Origin: Argonema antarcticum A004/B2
Lineage (GTDB): Bacteria > Cyanobacteriota > Cyanobacteriia > Cyanobacteriales > Aerosakkonemataceae
Length of the DNA stretch: 64,000 bases
Direction of reading: 5' to 3'
Assembly: GCF_023333585.1 (NCBI RefSeq)
Contig: NZ_JAIQZN010000004.1
Location: 88,104-152,103, forward strand
Below, piece by piece: positions 43,950 to 53,132 of the stretch. The position numbers and the translations under genes are program-made. Within the stretch, counting starts at the first letter, position 1, and each line of letters starts with the position of its first letter. The notes below the pieces were generated by a model. That model was given only the letters and a program-made list of their open reading frames with translations. It had not been told where the DNA came from and ran no database searches.

Positions 43950-45911
43950 TTACTTTCTACCTGTTAAAATCTGCTGCAATGTTTTCCCTACTTTCACTAT
44001 TACTTCTTCCAGCCACAACATAGCCGTATCGAGCCATTCTAATATTAGCTCTAATGGGTGCTTTACATATCCTGCTGGCTTGGCTTTAATTTCTATCCAA
44101 TCTGCGGAAGGATCGTAAGATTTGCGTCCGCCTCTGTTAGTCTTCGCGGTTGGAACTGGCATTGCATCCGAAACCCGATCGGCCCTTTTCTCCCGCGCAG
44201 ATTTGACAGCATTTTGTTGGGATAATTGACTTTTGGAATGGGAAGTGTTACTATTAACAGTACGGCTATTATTTGGGCGAACTCCCGCATCTGAATTTAA
44301 ATTATTTCCAAGCCTCTCTCCTTTTTTAGATCGAGATTGAGAAGGATGAGATTCAGATTGTCTCACAATTGGTTGCTTAGGTTTCAGACCCCGATTGATT
44401 CGGTTCGGAATATTATTGCCAGCACCAATGTTCGTTTCTTCAGACATTGGGAGAGAAGCAGGGGTAGGCAGTTGGCGTAAGTTTTGGGATGTCTTGGTTA
44501 CAGAATCGCCAAAGAGATCGTTTGGCGTTAGCCAGGGTTCTTCACTGGTTTGTTTAGTTTGGGAATCGGGTCCGATCGTCTGCGTTTCCAACCACAGATC
44601 GGATAAGAATTTAGTCCAGTTAAATGGGAATCGCTTCCTTGACTGTTCGCCATCAGAACCGATAATTAGTGGAGTTACAGGTTGTTCTTCTGAAGAAGTA
44701 AGATTTAGTGTTGTTTGGTCAGGTAATTTTACGGCCCGATCGGCCCCAAAAAAGTAATCAACCGCTGCCTTAATTAAAGCTTTAATTTTGAACTGACGCG
44801 CTTGAAAATCATCGATATCAACATTTTGCACATCGCTGACCGTCAGATGAGAATCAATCAAGCGAGTTTTTACCAATTGCAGGAATTCCTGACTGCGATG
44901 CGCCACAGATGCAGTTACTTCTGTTACCACTGCTAGATTACCAGATTCCAGTTCGGCAATCCTGCGATCGAGGCTATAAATGAAAGATGGAACAGCAATT
45001 TCTGCTGATGACTGGACAAGAGTAGGCGTTACCTCGACATTTTCATTGTTTTCTTGGTATATCGCCTCATGTGCTGGATGTTTTGCCGATGCGATCGCAG
45101 ACTCTTCAATCCTAAGTTGTAACTCCTGACTCTTGACTTTTAATTCCTGACCTTTTAGTTTTAACTGCTGAGTTCTAGTTTCCAGATTTACAAGTAAGGT
45201 TTCTTCTTCAAACAGATTGACGAGAGTGGCGACAGGTCCGGTTTGCACCCAAGTCATCAGTTTTCGGAACAAGCGAAGTGGTGCTAAAAGATTTGGGCGG
45301 TCTTCTAAAAGTGAAAGTTGATTGATAACTTTTGTTTTAGCATTTTGAGCTACCAACTGGTCATGCAAGTAGCTAGGTATTTCAAACCTAATTTGCTTGA
45401 AGACTTCTTGCTGCTGTTGGGTAGTCAAAATGTCCAGAATTTCATTGTCAGCGGTAACCAGTACCAAAGTTCGCGTCTCAAGTCGCGAAGCAATTCCCTG
45501 AATTGCCAGATTTTGTTCCGTATTCCCATCTACGGCTACCTCGTCCGCAGATAAATCCACGGGTATTGAAGGATCGAACCATTCCGAGGATAATTTTTTT
45601 GTCGAACCCAAAGATAAGTTAAGGAATGCTTCGCCCTTAACCGTTTCCAGCACTCGCTGAATTGGCGTGTCAGAAGGGGGAAGATTTGAAAATGCCGAAT
45701 TATTTTGCTGTAACGCTTGGTGTAGTTGCTTTCCAGCCAATCTACCCGCTTGAAATGCGAGATACACGGGGTAAAGTAGTATCTGAGCTGCCCATGTAGT
45801 ACCAACTCGAATATGTCTGAATGCTAGATCGCCCTTGTCTATCAAGCGGCGGGACTGCCGGGACAAGAAATTCAATAATCTGCTGCGATAGCGACCGGCG
45901 GAAGAAGGCAT
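43950..45911 (-). CDS. Large cyanobacterial protein of unknown function
   Basis: 653 residues. The N-terminal basic region (MPSSAGRYRSRLLNFLSRQS) and a membrane-peripheral stretch (TTWAAQILLYPVYLAFQAGR) are followed by a domain (about 95-330) and a coiled segment KLKGQELKVKSQELQLRIEE. A disordered Ser/Asn/Lys-rich region (about 480-590) comes next. A conserved C-terminus contains SADWIEIKAKPAGYVKHPLE and LEWLDTAMLWLEEVIVKVG. No known domain; proteins with this C-terminal block are recognisable as cyanobacterial. A group II intron sits about 32 bp upstream of the start codon. Confidence 0.75.
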   Translation of the reverse strand: MPSSAGRYRSRLLNFLSRQSRRLIDKGDLAFRHIRVGTTWAAQILLYPVYLAFQAGRLAGKQLHQALQQNNSAFSNLPPSDTPIQRVLETVKGEAFLNLSLGSTKKLSSEWFDPSIPVDLSADEVAVDGNTEQNLAIQGIASRLETRTLVLVTADNEILDILTTQQQQEVFKQIRFEIPSYLHDQLVAQNAKTKVINQLSLLEDRPNLLAPLRLFRKLMTWVQTGPVATLVNLFEEETLLVNLETRTQQLKLKGQELKVKSQELQLRIEESAIASAKHPAHEAIYQENNENVEVTPTLVQSSAEIAVPSFIYSLDRRIAELESGNLAVVTEVTASVAHRSQEFLQLVKTRLIDSHLTVSDVQNVDIDDFQARQFKIKALIKAAVDYFFGADRAVKLPDQTTLNLTSSEEQPVTPLIIGSDGEQSRKRFPFNWTKFLSDLWLETQTIGPDSQTKQTSEEPWLTPNDLFGDSVTKTSQNLRQLPTPASLPMSEETNIGAGNNIPNRINRGLKPKQPIVRQSESHPSQSRSKKGERLGNNLNSDAGVRPNNSRTVNSNTSHSKSQLSQQNAVKSAREKRADRVSDAMPVPTAKTNRGGRKSYDPSADWIEIKAKPAGYVKHPLELILEWLDTAMLWLEEVIVKVGKTLQQILTGRK

Positions 45912-45985
45912 AATCTTATGGAAAAAGGCTGCGTCAAATCTAATTAGGGGTCGATAGGGGCATTTCTACCCCTACCTCCCATTCA

Positions 45986-46019
45986 GAACCGGACGTGAGA
46001 CTTTCACCTCATCCGGCTC
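45986..46019 (-). ncRNA. Group II intron domain V
   Basis: 34-nt hairpin on the minus strand: GAGCCGGATGAGG, GAAA tetraloop region, CTCACGTCCGGTTC. This is the catalytic core of the ribozyme and looks intact. Confidence 0.93.
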
Positions 46020-46025
46020 CTCTGA

Positions 46026-46997
46026 TTATTGGTCATTGTGATTGACACCTGCAACTACTTTTTTATCCTGTGACTTCTTCTTGTTGGTCTTCTTACTGGG
46101 AATTCCTTCGAGATTCTGTCTCTCAATATCAGTAGCTGTTTTCTCATCGTGACAATGTTTGTGAAGTAAGTCTAGATTATCGTATGTGTCCATACCGCCC
46201 TCGACTCTAGGTTTTCTGTGGTCAATTTCGGTTAAATCATCCGGGTGAAAGTATAAACCACAGTGAGAACACTTGCCTTTTTGTCTCTTAAGCAACTTTT
46301 GTTTCCTGGATGTTAAGTCATTGTACTCACTAAGGCGTTGACCCCAATAAGTCCAATCGCCATCAAAGGGACTTCTACTGTCTTGCACTTTGATATGCCT
46401 AATGATGGGTGTATCAGAATGTTTGGCTAATTTAAAACCATCTTCAGTTTCAAAATTCCACCCATTTCTCCAGTATTTGTCTTTGTTGATGCTACCTTTT
46501 CCTTTTTTTCTAGCCCAGCTTCTTAGTTTTAACCACACTTGGTAGTCGCAACTTGAGAACGTTTCCTTGGCACTGACTGGTGAGTAATAATTGCACCAAC
46601 CCCTAATTATTGGATTTAATTCCTTAATTAGAACAGCTTGATGGCTGTTTTGATGTTTCTTGATTGCTTTTCCAATCTTTTCAAGATGCTTTATAACCTT
46701 CTCTTTTGTGGGCTTGATAAGGGGGTTATGTCCTAGATTTTCTTTGCAGTTCTTGGCGGCTCTATATTTGCCTACTTTGTATTGGCGTATGTTGTTGCCT
46801 AAGAAGTTGAAACCCTCTGAGGTAGTTCTAATCTTGGTTTTTGATTCATTGAGTTCCAAACCAATCTCATTTTTTGCCCATATTTCTATGACCTGTTTGA
46901 GTGCTTCGATGACTTCCTTTTGAGGATGTAGGATTACAAAGTCGTCTGCGTATCTAACCAGTTTGGGATGTATATAGCTTTTTCGATTTTCTTCCAG
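46026..46997 (-). pseudogene. Group II intron-encoded protein, C-terminal part (RT end, maturase X, HNH)
   Basis: The frame is open from 46997 to 46026. It begins HPKLVRYADDFVILHPQK (the YADD active-site motif of RT) and continues with KTKIRTTSEGFNFLG and the maturase region NPIIRGWCNYYSPVSAKETF. It ends in an HNH endonuclease: CSHCGLYFHPDDLTEIDHRK, then DNLDLLHKHCHDEKTA. Immediately upstream, in another frame, the usual N-terminal sequence AWKQLNWKKIEK is visible near 46985-47020. So RT motifs 0 to 4 were removed by an internal deletion with frameshift. The HNH part could still be translated from an internal start. Confidence 0.9.
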
Positions 46998-47840
46998 TTA
47001 AGCTGTTTCCAGGCTACTTTAGCCACATTAATGGGCGATTGCTGGAAACCAACCCCACTAACTGAAGTGACTATAGTTTTAACCTGTGGCATCTTTTTGC
47101 TCTTATATCATCCAATACTCAGTGTTCACGTCAGCGTATCCGTAGCCATTACAGCTAGGCTTTTGCTTCTTGAACAATCTTTCACGTTAGGGCATTGGTT
47201 GCTTTGTCAGAGTTTCCTACCTATAAATCGAATTATAGGAGCTTACTAACGCTTTACTTCGTTCCCGTTATCCATTGGTTGTTGTTTTAGAGTGTTACTT
47301 TTCACCGGGTTTCTTTTGGAAGTGTGATTAATCCTTAGCCGAGTGGTTAATCCTTTATCCTTGCCTTTTGGCTTGGGCTATTGACCCCTGCGTTGCCCAT
47401 TAATAATCACGGTGATTCAGACGTAACTTCCTTGCGTACTCTTGACAACTTGCTCGCCAGTCATGAGTGTCAGGTTCACTCAGTTTCTGACTTTTCGCCC
47501 AGCTATGGTTGCCTCTTGACTGAGGGTAAGGGAGATGCTTTGACTGGACACTTCACCAGTGGAGGGCTTACACCTCCATGAATAACGAGTTGTATAGTCC
47601 TCAAGTGGGTATTATCCTTGCTTTTGGTCATATACGAGATTTGACAGGTCACTTTCACCTTTTGGGTTTGGGTTTGGCCCAAATCTCAACGAATCGCACC
47701 AGCTTTTTTATTGTACACTTATAAAAGCAACTTTGAGCGTCACTTAAGGTTATGGACGACATTTTGATTCTCACTCCCGCGCCGTAGCCCCACTGTCTTG
47801 CCTGCGATCAGCAGGAAAATCCAGCCATATTTTACGCCAA

Positions 47841-50800
47841 ATGACAGCAAAAGATAAAGCGATCGATTTATCAATTGAAAAACTGCGCCAGCTAACGCAG
47901 GTCGATGTGCTGTCAAATTGGCGATTTAGTGCTGTTGACTCCAAAACCAATAAGAATCGATATTCGGAATTGCCGGTTGTTCAGCTAAATGTCAAAGGAC
48001 ATATTGCTTGGGAACGCGGACAACAAGTATTATGGTTGGCACAAAAAATTGTAGTTCCACAAGACTTGCAAGGATATCCTTTAGAAGGATTGACATTGCG
48101 ACTGGCATTAACTTGGTGGGCTGAAGACGCTCAAATTTTTGTCAACCGTAAGTTGGTGCAGTCTGGCGATTTATTTGATTATTTTACACGGGTAGTTCTC
48201 AGTTCGTCTGTAACTCCAGGCGAAGAAATTTTAGTGGCTTTGCGCTTGGTTAGTCCCGGTCACGATAATGGGGCGTTGATGCGATCGCTCTGCCTTTACG
48301 AATCTAGCGATAACAACCGAATCGAACCAGGTTTTGTCGCCGATGAGTTATCCGTATTGCAACGTTATATAGAAACTTTTCAACCAGAAAATGTAGATTT
48401 TCTGGATATGGCTGTTGCCGATATTAACTGGTCAGCATTGCCAGATGTTAGAGAATTCGATAATTCCCTCTTTTCCCTCCGCCAAACCCTCAAATCTAAA
48501 ATCCCAAATCCCAAATCCCAAATCTCTTTGTTGGGTCATGCTCATTTAGATATGGCTTGGCTATGGCCGGTGAACGAAACTTGGATAGCTGCCCAACGTA
48601 CCTTTGAATCGGCTTTACAATTACAAGAAGATTTTCCCGAATTAATATTCTGTCATTCTACTCCAGCTTTATATGCCTGGATCGAAGAACATCGCCCAGA
48701 CTTATTTGCTGATATCCAAAAACAAGTTAACTGCGGACGTTGGGAAGTTGTCGGCGGAATGTGGGTGGAACCGGATTTAAATTTAATTGCCGGTGAGTCG
48801 ATCGCACGACAAATCCTCTACGGTCAGCGCTACGTTCAAGCGAAGTTTAATCAATTGAGTAAAGTTGCTTGGTTACCGGATAGTTTTGGTTTCTGCGCGA
48901 CTTTGCCTCAATTTCTTAAACAAGGCGGGATTGAATATTTTGTTACCCAGAAGTTGGAATGGAACGATACTACTAAATTTCCTTACGGCATTTTCTGGTG
49001 GCAGGCACCGGATGGCACGCAGATATTCAGCCTCATGTCTGCCTTGATTGGTGAAAGTATCGATCCAATTAAAATGGGGAAATATGCGGTTGATTGGGAA
49101 ATCAAAACTGGTTTGCCAAATTCTCTTTGGTTACCCGGTGTTGGCGATCATGGCGGCGGCCCGACTCGCGATATGTTGGAGGTAGCTAAACGTTGGGAAA
49201 AATCTCCTTTTTTCCCAAAACTGGAGTTTACGACGGCTGAGAATTATCTGTCATTGGTCAGGAAGAACCCCCCCCTCTTTCCATCCCCGTCTGCGGAGAA
49301 GAATGAAAGTAGTCAGAATTCCCCACTTTTTCCATCCCCGTCTGCGGAGAAGGATGAAACGGATAAAGAAAAAAGGAATATTCCCGTTTGGAATGACGAA
49401 CTGTATCTAGAATTCCATCGCGGTTGCTACACCAGTCACGCCGATCAAAAACGTTGGAATCGCCGCTGCGAAGGATTGTTATACCAAGCCGAATTGTTTT
49501 CTGCTTTGGCAACTATAACTGCGGGGATAGATTATCCCAAAACTGAATTGGAAGATGCCTGGAAGAAGGTGCTTTTTAATCAATTCCATGATATACTTCC
49601 GGGAACATCGATTCGGTCAGTTTTTGTGGAGGCGAATCGAGCATGGCAGGAAGTAGAGGAAGTTGGTGAAAAGATATGGGATAGGGCGTTGAGTGCGATC
49701 GCTTCCCAAATCGCCCTCCCCCCACCGCCACATCCAGACGCCTTACCTCTCGTCGTCTTTAATTCCCTCAACTGGGACCGATCGCAAGTCGTCGCCGTCC
49801 CCCTCCCAACACAGCTGCACTGGCAAGTTTACGACTTGACAGGACAACCATTACCATCCCAGTCTGACGGCAAAACGTTGCTATTTGTCGCAACTGATGT
49901 TCCCTCAGTCGGTTATCGCCTCTTCTGGCTACATCCTCAAAAGGCTGAAAAGCTTAATCCTGCGTTGGTAACAGATAGTATTTTGCCTGAAAGCACAGAA
50001 ATAAGCAAATCTAACATATCTATATTAGTACAAAATCGCGATTTTGTCCAAAAAGATAGTTTAAACGAAAAAGATTGGGTTTTAGAGAATGAATTATTGC
50101 AGGTAAGAGTTGCCCCTGAGACTGGTAATTTATCCACGCTTTTTGATAAAGTGAATAATAAGGAAATTCTCAACGAAGCTGGTGGAAATCAACTACAAGC
50201 ATTTCAAGATAGCGGTCAATATTGGGATGCTTGGAATATTGACCCCAACTACGCACAACACCCATTACCTCCAACTGTGCTGAAATCAATTGAGTGGATA
50301 GAAAGGGGAAAGGTGCAGCAGCGTCTGCGGGTAATCAGAAAGTTGAATGAATCTGAGTTTTGTCAAGATTATGTGCTGGATATGCGATCGCCTCTTATAA
50401 AAATCGTCACAACCGTAAATTGGCAAGAAAGTCACGTATTGGTAAAAGCCGCTTTTCCGCTTAACTTGACAGCAGATTATGTCACCTACGAAATTCCCTG
50501 CGGTGTAATTCAACGCCAAACGATATCCGAAGAACCAAGAGAAAAAGCAAAATGGGAAGTGAGTGCTTTGCGCTGGGCAGATTTGACTCAAATAGAAAAT
50601 GAGGCAGAATCTAACCAATTGCCAATTTACGGCGTGAGTTTGCTGAATGATTGTAAATATGGTTATGACAGCCAGCCAAATCAATTGCGTTTAACGCTTT
50701 TACGGAGTCCTAGTTGGCCAAACCCAGAAGCCGATCGAGGTTGTCACGAATTTACTTATGCCCTTTATCCTCACCAAGGCAGTTGGCGATCCGCAGGCAC

Positions 50801-51197
50801 AGTTCGACGCGGATATGAATTAAATTTACCTTTGCAACCGATATTGCTTCCAGCAATGAGGGAAAATATAGATTCGTACCTACCACCTGTCGGTCGATTG
50901 TTAGATTTATCAGATGCAAATTTAATTTTGATGGCGTTTAAACAATCGGAAGATAACCCAAATCAATGGATTTTGCGATGTTATGAATGCCACGGGAAAG
51001 AAGCAGAGTTGAAGTTGGAGAGCGATGTGGGATTGGAAATTGTGGAGTCTGTTAATTTATTAGAGCAACCTGTTGAAACTCCAGAACTATCACCTGATGG
51101 TCAAACCTTGAGGATTTCGCCTTGGAAAATTGTCAGTTTCAAGGTTATGTCGGAAATAAACAAGGAAATTATAACCAAATATGGTATGATGAAGTAA
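47841..51197 (+). CDS. GH38 alpha-mannosidase
   Basis: 1118 residues, cytoplasmic-type family 38 glycoside hydrolase that removes alpha-linked mannose. The catalytic domain begins with LLGHAHLDMAWLWPVNETW (about 229-247, zinc-binding His and Asp). The nucleophile region is VAWLPDSFGFCATLPQFLKQ (about 341-360), then EWNDTTKFPYGIFWWQAPDG and GVGDHGGGPTRDML. The middle helical bundle and large C-terminal beta domain follow. Two in-frame repeat-derived inserts are present: LKSKIPNPKSQIS just before the catalytic domain (48491-48527), and a duplicated PLFPSPSAEK block (49260-49380). Confidence 0.93.
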   Translation: MTAKDKAIDLSIEKLRQLTQVDVLSNWRFSAVDSKTNKNRYSELPVVQLNVKGHIAWERGQQVLWLAQKIVVPQDLQGYPLEGLTLRLALTWWAEDAQIFVNRKLVQSGDLFDYFTRVVLSSSVTPGEEILVALRLVSPGHDNGALMRSLCLYESSDNNRIEPGFVADELSVLQRYIETFQPENVDFLDMAVADINWSALPDVREFDNSLFSLRQTLKSKIPNPKSQISLLGHAHLDMAWLWPVNETWIAAQRTFESALQLQEDFPELIFCHSTPALYAWIEEHRPDLFADIQKQVNCGRWEVVGGMWVEPDLNLIAGESIARQILYGQRYVQAKFNQLSKVAWLPDSFGFCATLPQFLKQGGIEYFVTQKLEWNDTTKFPYGIFWWQAPDGTQIFSLMSALIGESIDPIKMGKYAVDWEIKTGLPNSLWLPGVGDHGGGPTRDMLEVAKRWEKSPFFPKLEFTTAENYLSLVRKNPPLFPSPSAEKNESSQNSPLFPSPSAEKDETDKEKRNIPVWNDELYLEFHRGCYTSHADQKRWNRRCEGLLYQAELFSALATITAGIDYPKTELEDAWKKVLFNQFHDILPGTSIRSVFVEANRAWQEVEEVGEKIWDRALSAIASQIALPPPPHPDALPLVVFNSLNWDRSQVVAVPLPTQLHWQVYDLTGQPLPSQSDGKTLLFVATDVPSVGYRLFWLHPQKAEKLNPALVTDSILPESTEISKSNISILVQNRDFVQKDSLNEKDWVLENELLQVRVAPETGNLSTLFDKVNNKEILNEAGGNQLQAFQDSGQYWDAWNIDPNYAQHPLPPTVLKSIEWIERGKVQQRLRVIRKLNESEFCQDYVLDMRSPLIKIVTTVNWQESHVLVKAAFPLNLTADYVTYEIPCGVIQRQTISEEPREKAKWEVSALRWADLTQIENEAESNQLPIYGVSLLNDCKYGYDSQPNQLRLTLLRSPSWPNPEADRGCHEFTYALYPHQGSWRSAGTVRRGYELNLPLQPILLPAMRENIDSYLPPVGRLLDLSDANLILMAFKQSEDNPNQWILRCYECHGKEAELKLESDVGLEIVESVNLLEQPVETPELSPDGQTLRISPWKIVSFKVMSEINKEIITKYGMMK
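49266..49352 (+). repeat. Duplicated block in the alpha-mannosidase gene
   Basis: Two direct copies of a segment of about 31 bp starting TTTCCATCCCCGTCTGCGG, translated as PSPSAEK(N/D)E, inside the catalytic half of the protein between ENYLSLVRKN and NIPVWNDELY. Confidence 0.88.
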
Positions 51198-51223
51198 TTT
51201 GCACGGGTAACATCAAGACATCT

Positions 51224-51679
51224 ATGAAAATTCAAGGCAGACATGAAGCAAAAATCATTCCTTGGATTGCGATCGCATCTGCCTTGGCAACGATGAACTT
51301 TCTTATACCACCGCCAGGGAAAGCACAAACTTCAGGCGAATTCAAAATACACTGTATGAGCAGGATTATGTACTCTGCGAATCGCCGCCGATCGGAGATA
51401 ACTGAAAGCGCAGCGCTAGTAGCTTGTCAAAACGCCACAACCCCAGAACAAAGCTTAGCTATAGGCGACTGTTTGAAAGATACCATGTACAATTCCAGCG
51501 GTGCAATCAGAGATGGGATGAGCGCCACCGCTGCTGCTACGGTTTGTCAAAGAGCTACAAATATAATTTCCAGTCAACAGATAAGTAAATGTATGAGAAA
51601 TACTATGTACGACACTCGCAGTCGCCTACGCCAAGGCATGACTGCAAACCAAGCGGTCAGACAATGTAGCCGTTCGTGA
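51224..51679 (+). CDS. Secreted cysteine-containing repeat protein
   Basis: 151 residues from ATG 51224. An N-terminal signal segment (IPWIAIASALATMNFLIPPP then GKAQT) is followed by three related units of about 36 residues, each starting with Cys-Met/Leu and containing a second Cys: CMSRIMYSANRR...CQNA, CLKDTMYNSSGA...CQRA, CMRNTMYDTRSR...CSRS. Each unit probably forms one disulfide. No known function. It starts 27 bp after the alpha-mannosidase stop; a longer frame begins inside that gene but is not supported. Confidence 0.72.
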   Translation: MKIQGRHEAKIIPWIAIASALATMNFLIPPPGKAQTSGEFKIHCMSRIMYSANRRRSEITESAALVACQNATTPEQSLAIGDCLKDTMYNSSGAIRDGMSATAAATVCQRATNIISSQQISKCMRNTMYDTRSRLRQGMTANQAVRQCSRS

Positions 51680-51735
51680 TATTATCAGAGTAATGGTGCT
51701 TACACTGGTATCCACTACGCAACGGAGAGGGGTAG

Positions 51736-52002
51736 TCATCTGTCGCGATCCTCTCTAATCAAAGCTGTGCTATCAGGCCATTCAACATCAGTAGGAAGCT
51801 GTTCGCGACGGCGGTTGATTTCTGCCAATATTTCTGTTACAGACTTAGGTGTCTCGCTTTGACTTTGCGGCGTCTGCGGTGGTAAAGTACTCTCTAACAA
51901 GCTGATGACTTGAGCGCTAATTGTACGGTGCTGGGATTTAGCTAACTGTTCGAGTCGGACATACAAGTCTTCTGGTACATCTTGTAAATGAAGGGTAGCC
52001 AT
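51736..52002 (-). CDS. FitA/VapB-like ribbon-helix-helix antitoxin, apparently orphan
   Basis: 88 residues. The N-terminal Arc/MetJ-type ribbon-helix-helix (MATLHLQDVPEDLYVRLEQL then AKSQHRTISAQVISLLES) is followed by a linker and a C-terminal toxin-neutralising tail (LAEINRRREQLPTDVEWPDS then LIREDRDR). In cyanobacteria this type is normally followed immediately by a PIN-domain toxin gene; here the next 56 bp reach the neighbouring gene and no PIN gene is present. The RHH would bind its own promoter. Confidence 0.8.
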   Translation of the reverse strand: MATLHLQDVPEDLYVRLEQLAKSQHRTISAQVISLLESTLPPQTPQSQSETPKSVTEILAEINRRREQLPTDVEWPDSTALIREDRDR

Positions 52003-52413
52003 TGATTGACCTCCAGGGAAAATTTATTGGCAATGGTAGCACAATCTAACAAGCCTTACTACCTTGGATAGATGCACTAATATAGAGATACTATTATCAT
52101 ATCCTAAACCAAAAGCAAATTAGTTTTGTAATAGCTATAAGATCTTGTACTCCTGTCCCGCTCAAAGAATATGTATGAAGCAGCAGAGGGGCTCCAGGGA
52201 AAAAGAATCATAGATAATCTTCTGGCCCGAAGAAAGTAAAAAGGCTAGTTAGATAGTCTAAAAACAACTGCGATCGCGTAATAACCCCTCCGACAGTTCT
52301 GTGAGAGCCAAAAGGCAGAGACTAGCGCGATCCCAACCTCAGACCAAAGACAGTTACGCCTTAAGTTTACATAAGTTTATTCTGAGGTATAACAGTTTTT
52401 AGAGGATTTAATC
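52003..52413. other. Intergenic region, no feature recognised
   Basis: About 410 bp between divergent genes, with the promoters of the antitoxin-like gene and of the acidic protein gene. The sequence TAGAGGATTTAATC precedes ATG 52414. I see no repeat element, tRNA or ORF of note. Confidence 0.6.
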
Positions 52414-52830
52414 ATGGATAAGGAAACAAAGAAAAATATACAATCTGCTACCGATACATCTGACAGAGTTGCAGAAAATAACTACGACCCACACATCGTC
52501 CCTGCTGAAACCGCAGCACGCCAAGAGCGAGAAGGGAATAACTTCAAAAGCGTTCCCACATTAGAGCGCGAAGAAGACGCAGAAACAAACACTCAAACAG
52601 ATGACGAAAGCATTCGCACCACAGATGGCTACACAGTAGACAAAGAAGGTCTTCTGAATAATTATGCGATCGAACCAGAAATGTACATCAACGAACCCGG
52701 TGACTTAAGGGAAAAAGAAGCAGCGCTTGCTGCCGATCGGGCTGACAAAATCAGCAATTTGAAGCAAGACGAGCAAGGAAAACTGAGCGTGGAAGACGAT
52801 TCCCGTCCCAAAGGACAAGGTGTTATATAA
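52414..52830 (+). CDS. Acidic, probably disordered protein of unknown function
   Basis: 138 residues, very hydrophilic, rich in Glu, Asp, Asn and Thr, with no hydrophobic core and no cysteine. A recognisable conserved stretch is DGYTVDKEGLLNNYAIEPEM (about 75-94), followed by YINEPGDLREKE. Similar proteins occur in cyanobacteria, some near stress genes. Probably intrinsically disordered. Two hairpins follow the stop. Confidence 0.7.
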   Translation: MDKETKKNIQSATDTSDRVAENNYDPHIVPAETAARQEREGNNFKSVPTLEREEDAETNTQTDDESIRTTDGYTVDKEGLLNNYAIEPEMYINEPGDLREKEAALAADRADKISNLKQDEQGKLSVEDDSRPKGQGVI

Positions 52831-52876
52831 CTTCAACGTCCTTTGCTTTAGTTAGCAAACAATAGACCTTTTAGAA

Positions 52877-52923
52877 CCCCACCCTAACCCTATCCGTTAG
52901 CTCAGAGGGTTAGGGGATGGGTT
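52877..52923 (+). repeat. Imperfect hairpin CCACCCTAACCCT/AGGGTTAGGGG
   Basis: Inverted repeat about 50 bp after the stop of the acidic protein gene. T-rich sequence follows (GTTTTCGTTTTATTTTTG), so it may act as a terminator. Confidence 0.6.
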
Positions 52924-52952
52924 TTCGTTTTATTTTTGTAACAAAAACGAAA

Positions 52953-52972
52953 CCCCGCTTTTGCAAGCGGGG
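52953..52972. repeat. Perfect hairpin CCCCGCTT-TTGC-AAGCGGGG
   Basis: Eight-base stem with four-base loop and A-rich flanks on both sides (ACAAAAACGAAA before, GGTAAAAAA after). Reading on the minus strand it would be a weak terminator for the 53133 gene. Confidence 0.7.
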
Positions 52973-53070
52973 GTAAAAAACAACCGTAGAGAACTTTTTG
53001 TATTGGTTTGGCTCCAACACCTTCTACGGCGTTTTTTATAGTTGTTGAACAATACGTAGCTCTTAGGTTG

Positions 53071-53105
53071 CCACCACTAGAATCGGTAATCCGATTTAGT
53101 GGTGG
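53071..53105. repeat. Inverted repeat CCACCACTA/TAGTGGTGG with internal ATCGG/CCGAT
   Basis: A strong two-part stem just downstream of the 53133 gene (minus strand). No T-run, so function is unclear. Confidence 0.7.
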
Positions 53106-53132
53106 GTTGTTGACCCTGTTCCGCTAATGATA

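Larger units (their letters stand above)
45943..47699 (-). mobile_element. Group II intron with deleted reverse transcriptase
   Basis: The minus-strand 5' end is GTGCGATTCG at 47699 (GUGYG consensus). The 3' end comprises domain V and a domain VI-like stem (AGGGGTAGAAATGCCCCT) with a possible bulged A, ending near 45943. About 1.75 kb instead of about 2.5 kb. The intron-encoded protein lacks most of its RT domain. Exact ends are inferred from consensus. Confidence 0.9.

Noticed and set aside
45943..47699. Active self-mobile group II intron
   Set aside because: The RT domain is largely deleted and frameshifted, so it cannot retrotranspose by itself.
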